Positions 62,299-64,000 of a stretch of DNA of 64,000 nt are shown here, piece after piece. Position numbers and translations under genes: made by a program. Location of the stretch: assembly GCF_004322755.1 (NCBI RefSeq), contig NZ_CP036401.1:930001-994000 (forward strand). The letters run 5' to 3'. The notes under the pieces are model-generated. The model searched no databases, was not told the origin of the DNA, and saw only the letters and a list, made by a program, of their open reading frames with translations. Each line of letters starts with the position of its first letter. Position 1 is the first letter of the stretch. The DNA comes from Pseudoduganella albidiflava (GTDB lineage: Bacteria > Pseudomonadota > Gammaproteobacteria > Burkholderiales > Burkholderiaceae_D).

Positions 62299-63528
62299 TC
62301 AGGCCGCGACGTTCGGGTTGTTGGCGTACAGGGTCCAGTAGCGGGCCAGGTCGGCTTCGCCGGCCGTGCCCTTGACGTTCTTCAGCGCGGAGATGGCCTG
62401 CGACTTCTTGCCGGCGCTCAGCAGTGCAACGCCGTAGTGCAGCTTCATTTCTTCCGGACGGCGCGCGGTGCCGAACTTCAGGGCCTGGTCCATCAGGGCG
62501 ATGCCTTGGTCGGCCTTGCCTGCCGACACCATGGCGTAGCCCATGTTGAACAGGCCGTCGGCATCCTTGTTGGCGATCAGCGTGGTCTGCTGGGTCGCCT
62601 GCGCCGCGGTACTGTCGGCCAGGGTCTTGTTCGCCAGGTCTTTCAGGCGCTGGTGACGGGCCGCGTCGGTACCGGTGCCCAGCGCGCCTTTCTTGTAGCC
62701 CTGGTCGATGATCTTGATCGCTTCAGGCGCATTGCCGGCTTGCAGTGCCAGCTGGGCCATTTCCATGTATTCCGAAGGCTTGCTCAGCTGGCCCAGCGCC
62801 AGGCGCAGGCGCAGCACATCCAGGCCCAGGGTGCGCGAGAAGCCCGGCTTGCCCTGCACGCGGTTCAGCAGGTCGGCCCAGTAGCTGGCTTTCGGGTAGC
62901 TGCCGGCCAGTTTCTCGATGGTCTGCACGTAGCCGGTCTTGTCGTTCTGCTTCAGCTGGATATTGGCCAGCATCTGCAGGTTTTCTTCCGACTGCTTGCC
63001 CGTCTTCAGCGCGGCGGCGGCTTCGTTGAAGCGGCCGCTGATGAAGTAGGTCTGCGTCAGCAGCTGCTGCATCGTCGAGTTGTTCGGGTTGTCCTTCAGC
63101 ACGCCCTGGATCGCGGTGATGGCTTTCGGGTAATCCTTGGCGCGGTAATACATGCCGGCCAGGCCTTCCTGGAACTTGCCTTTTTCAGCGGCCGACAGGC
63201 GGCCGGAGGCGATCAGCGTCTCGAACGCGCGGATGGCGGTCGGCGTGTCGCCCGCGGTCGAGGCGGCGGCGGCGCGCACGCGCTCGATCTGGTATTTCTC
63301 GAATTCAGTCTTGTTGCCGACGGCATCGGCGTCCTTCAGCTTGGCCACCGCTTCGCGGGCCTTGCCGCTGCTCAGCAGGCGCTGCGCTTCCTGCAATGGT
63401 TTGCCCACATCGGCACGGACCGTATCGGCAGCATGGGCAGCGGACACCAGGCCAGCCATGGGAGCTGCAGCGGTAAAGCCGATGGCGGCCATTACCAGGC
63501 CGAGATGGGCGAGACGGAACTTGGACAT
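62299..63528 (-). CDS. Exported tetratricopeptide-repeat protein linked to ExbD
   Basis: About 409 residues. Signal peptide (1-35, ending AHA), then helical repeats with TPR-like motifs (AQRLLSSGKAREAVAKLKDA, GMYYRAKDYPKAITAIQGVL, NNSTMQQLLTQTYFISGRFNEAA, NMGYAMVSAGKADQGIALMDQAL). TPR domains mediate protein contacts; here the product probably works in the periplasm with the ExbB-ExbD-like motor encoded just upstream. Start uncertain: ATG 63528 (this) or ATG 63546. Terminator follows. Confidence 0.78.
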   Translation of the reverse strand: MSKFRLAHLGLVMAAIGFTAAAPMAGLVSAAHAADTVRADVGKPLQEAQRLLSSGKAREAVAKLKDADAVGNKTEFEKYQIERVRAAAASTAGDTPTAIRAFETLIASGRLSAAEKGKFQEGLAGMYYRAKDYPKAITAIQGVLKDNPNNSTMQQLLTQTYFISGRFNEAAAALKTGKQSEENLQMLANIQLKQNDKTGYVQTIEKLAGSYPKASYWADLLNRVQGKPGFSRTLGLDVLRLRLALGQLSKPSEYMEMAQLALQAGNAPEAIKIIDQGYKKGALGTGTDAARHQRLKDLANKTLADSTAAQATQQTTLIANKDADGLFNMGYAMVSAGKADQGIALMDQALKFGTARRPEEMKLHYGVALLSAGKKSQAISALKNVKGTAGEADLARYWTLYANNPNVAA

Positions 63529-63631
63529 AAGCGAGGTATCTTTCATCAAAAAACAAGAATAGGCAGGATAACCCGCCTATCGTGGAAAATAAAGAGCCGT
63601 ACTCCTGAGTTTCAAAAGTTACTCGCACTTA

Positions 63632-63665
63632 CAAAAATCGCGGTACCGAAGTACCGCGATTTTTG
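63632..63665. terminator. Bidirectional hairpin between exbD and the TPR gene
   Basis: AAAATCGCGGTAC / GTACCGCGATTTT with CGAA loop, A/T-rich on both sides. It lies 36 bases past the ExbD stop, so it may end or attenuate the exbD transcript. Confidence 0.75.
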
Positions 63666-63700
63666 TATGCCAGGAATCGAAACTGTCCAGGAAAATACTT

Positions 63701-64000
63701 TTACTGGAACTGCTCGTTACCGACGAGGCCGATCTTCGTGACGCCCAGGCGCTGAGCCGCGGCCATCACGCCTGCAACGGCGTTGTACTCGACCAGCTTG
63801 TTGGGACGCAGGTGCACTTCCGGCTGGTCAGCCTGTGCCGCCACGTTCATCAGCTTCTGCTCCAGCGAAGCGCGATCCGGAACGGTCTGGCCATCCCACA
63901 GGATCGTGCCGTCGAAGTCGACGTCGATCGTCACGACCACCGGTTCCACCGTCGATGGCGGCGGCGTACCGACCGGCATGTTCAGGTTCACCGAGTGGTT
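63701..64000 (-). CDS. ExbD/TolR family biopolymer transport protein, partial
   Basis: About 99 C-terminal residues; the gene continues beyond the window. Seen: VVVTIDVDFDGTILWDGQTVPDRASLEQKLMN, then HLRPNKLVEYNAVAGVMAAAQRLGVTKIGLVGNEQFQ, the periplasmic domain of ExbD/TolR. The N-terminal transmembrane helix with the proton-path Asp lies outside. Works with ExbB and TonB (or TolQ/A) to energise outer-membrane transport. Confidence 0.88.
   Translation of the reverse strand, partial: NHSVNLNMPVGTPPPSTVEPVVVTIDVDFDGTILWDGQTVPDRASLEQKLMNVAAQADQPEVHLRPNKLVEYNAVAGVMAAAQRLGVTKIGLVGNEQFQ

Overview
The window looks like chromosome of a high-GC betaproteobacterium of the family Oxalobacteraceae (Massilia / Duganella / Pseudoduganella type). 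This is inferred from gene content: a phasin (polyhydroxyalkanoate granules), a PEP-CTERM protein, a GspE-like ATPase next to a spermidine-synthase-like protein, Bpt and Aat side by side, cysTWA followed by a CysB-type regulator, and the ribF-ileS-lspA-coaBC-dut order. The genus cannot be fixed from the sequence alone. No rRNA, CRISPR array, prophage or plasmid gene was seen.

Layout. 1-6.6 kb: end of an M49-like peptidase, a small HExxH protein, a secreted protein with LEA-like 11-residue repeats plus a BON domain, an esterase, then a tight phzF / LprI-like / EamA run meeting an SMR efflux gene tail to tail. 6.7-12.6 kb: a secreted yellow/royal-jelly-type protein, a TonB-dependent siderophore receptor behind a Fur-box-like site, a PEP-CTERM protein and an acyltransferase whose 3' end runs into a terminator hairpin and short repeats. 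12.9 kb: tRNA-Lys. 13-16.4 kb: a GspE/PilB ATPase with a spermidine-synthase-like gene, and a glycine-zipper protein. 17-25.4 kb: barstar homologue, purN, RsmB-type methyltransferase, MscS channel, desaturase, rpmB-rpmG, radC, fkpB-ispH. 25.8-29.5 kb: livHMGF branched-chain amino acid ABC transporter without its binding protein. 29.6-31.1 kb: a complete IS3-family (IS150-like) element.

31.2-44.3 kb: threonine dehydratase-like enzyme, phasin with a striking array of about 59-bp repeats upstream, EamA exporter, nitroreductase, PBP7-like peptidase, IclR regulator, dgkA, and a sulfate uptake cluster (sbp, hydrolase, 1-Cys peroxiredoxin, cysT-cysW-cysA-cysB-like). 44.5-48.9 kb: aldo/keto reductase, then nudix-aat-bpt-pyrD on the minus strand, putting both N-degron aminoacyl transferases together. 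49.1 kb: initiator tRNA-fMet with a near-consensus promoter. 49.5-55.8 kb: hypothetical protein, MerR-TipAS regulator, AlkA, EamA, XdhC, surface-adhesin-E-like protein and a lipoprotein resembling M48 peptidases but with the HExxH residues altered. 55.8-62.1 kb: dut, coaBC, lspA, ileS and ribF; ileS is interrupted by a one-base deficit in a C run. 62.3-64 kb: a TPR protein and the end of an ExbD/TolR protein.

The non-coding DNA is unusually structured. A dispersed family of palindromic repeats (GGGGTCTGACCCC / GGTGACAGTCACC centres with AAACATTTCC arms) occurs at about 22, 29.5, 31, 40, 44 and 58 kb. The IS3 element sits at the centre of one copy and a 137-bp MITE-like unit sits in another. 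Short-unit tandem repeats (10, 12, about 14 and about 59 bp) fill several gaps. The strongest candidates for undescribed biology are the 59-bp repeats with a TGTGCATTGCAC dyad upstream of the phasin gene and the nine-unit 10-bp repeat upstream of the barstar homologue.
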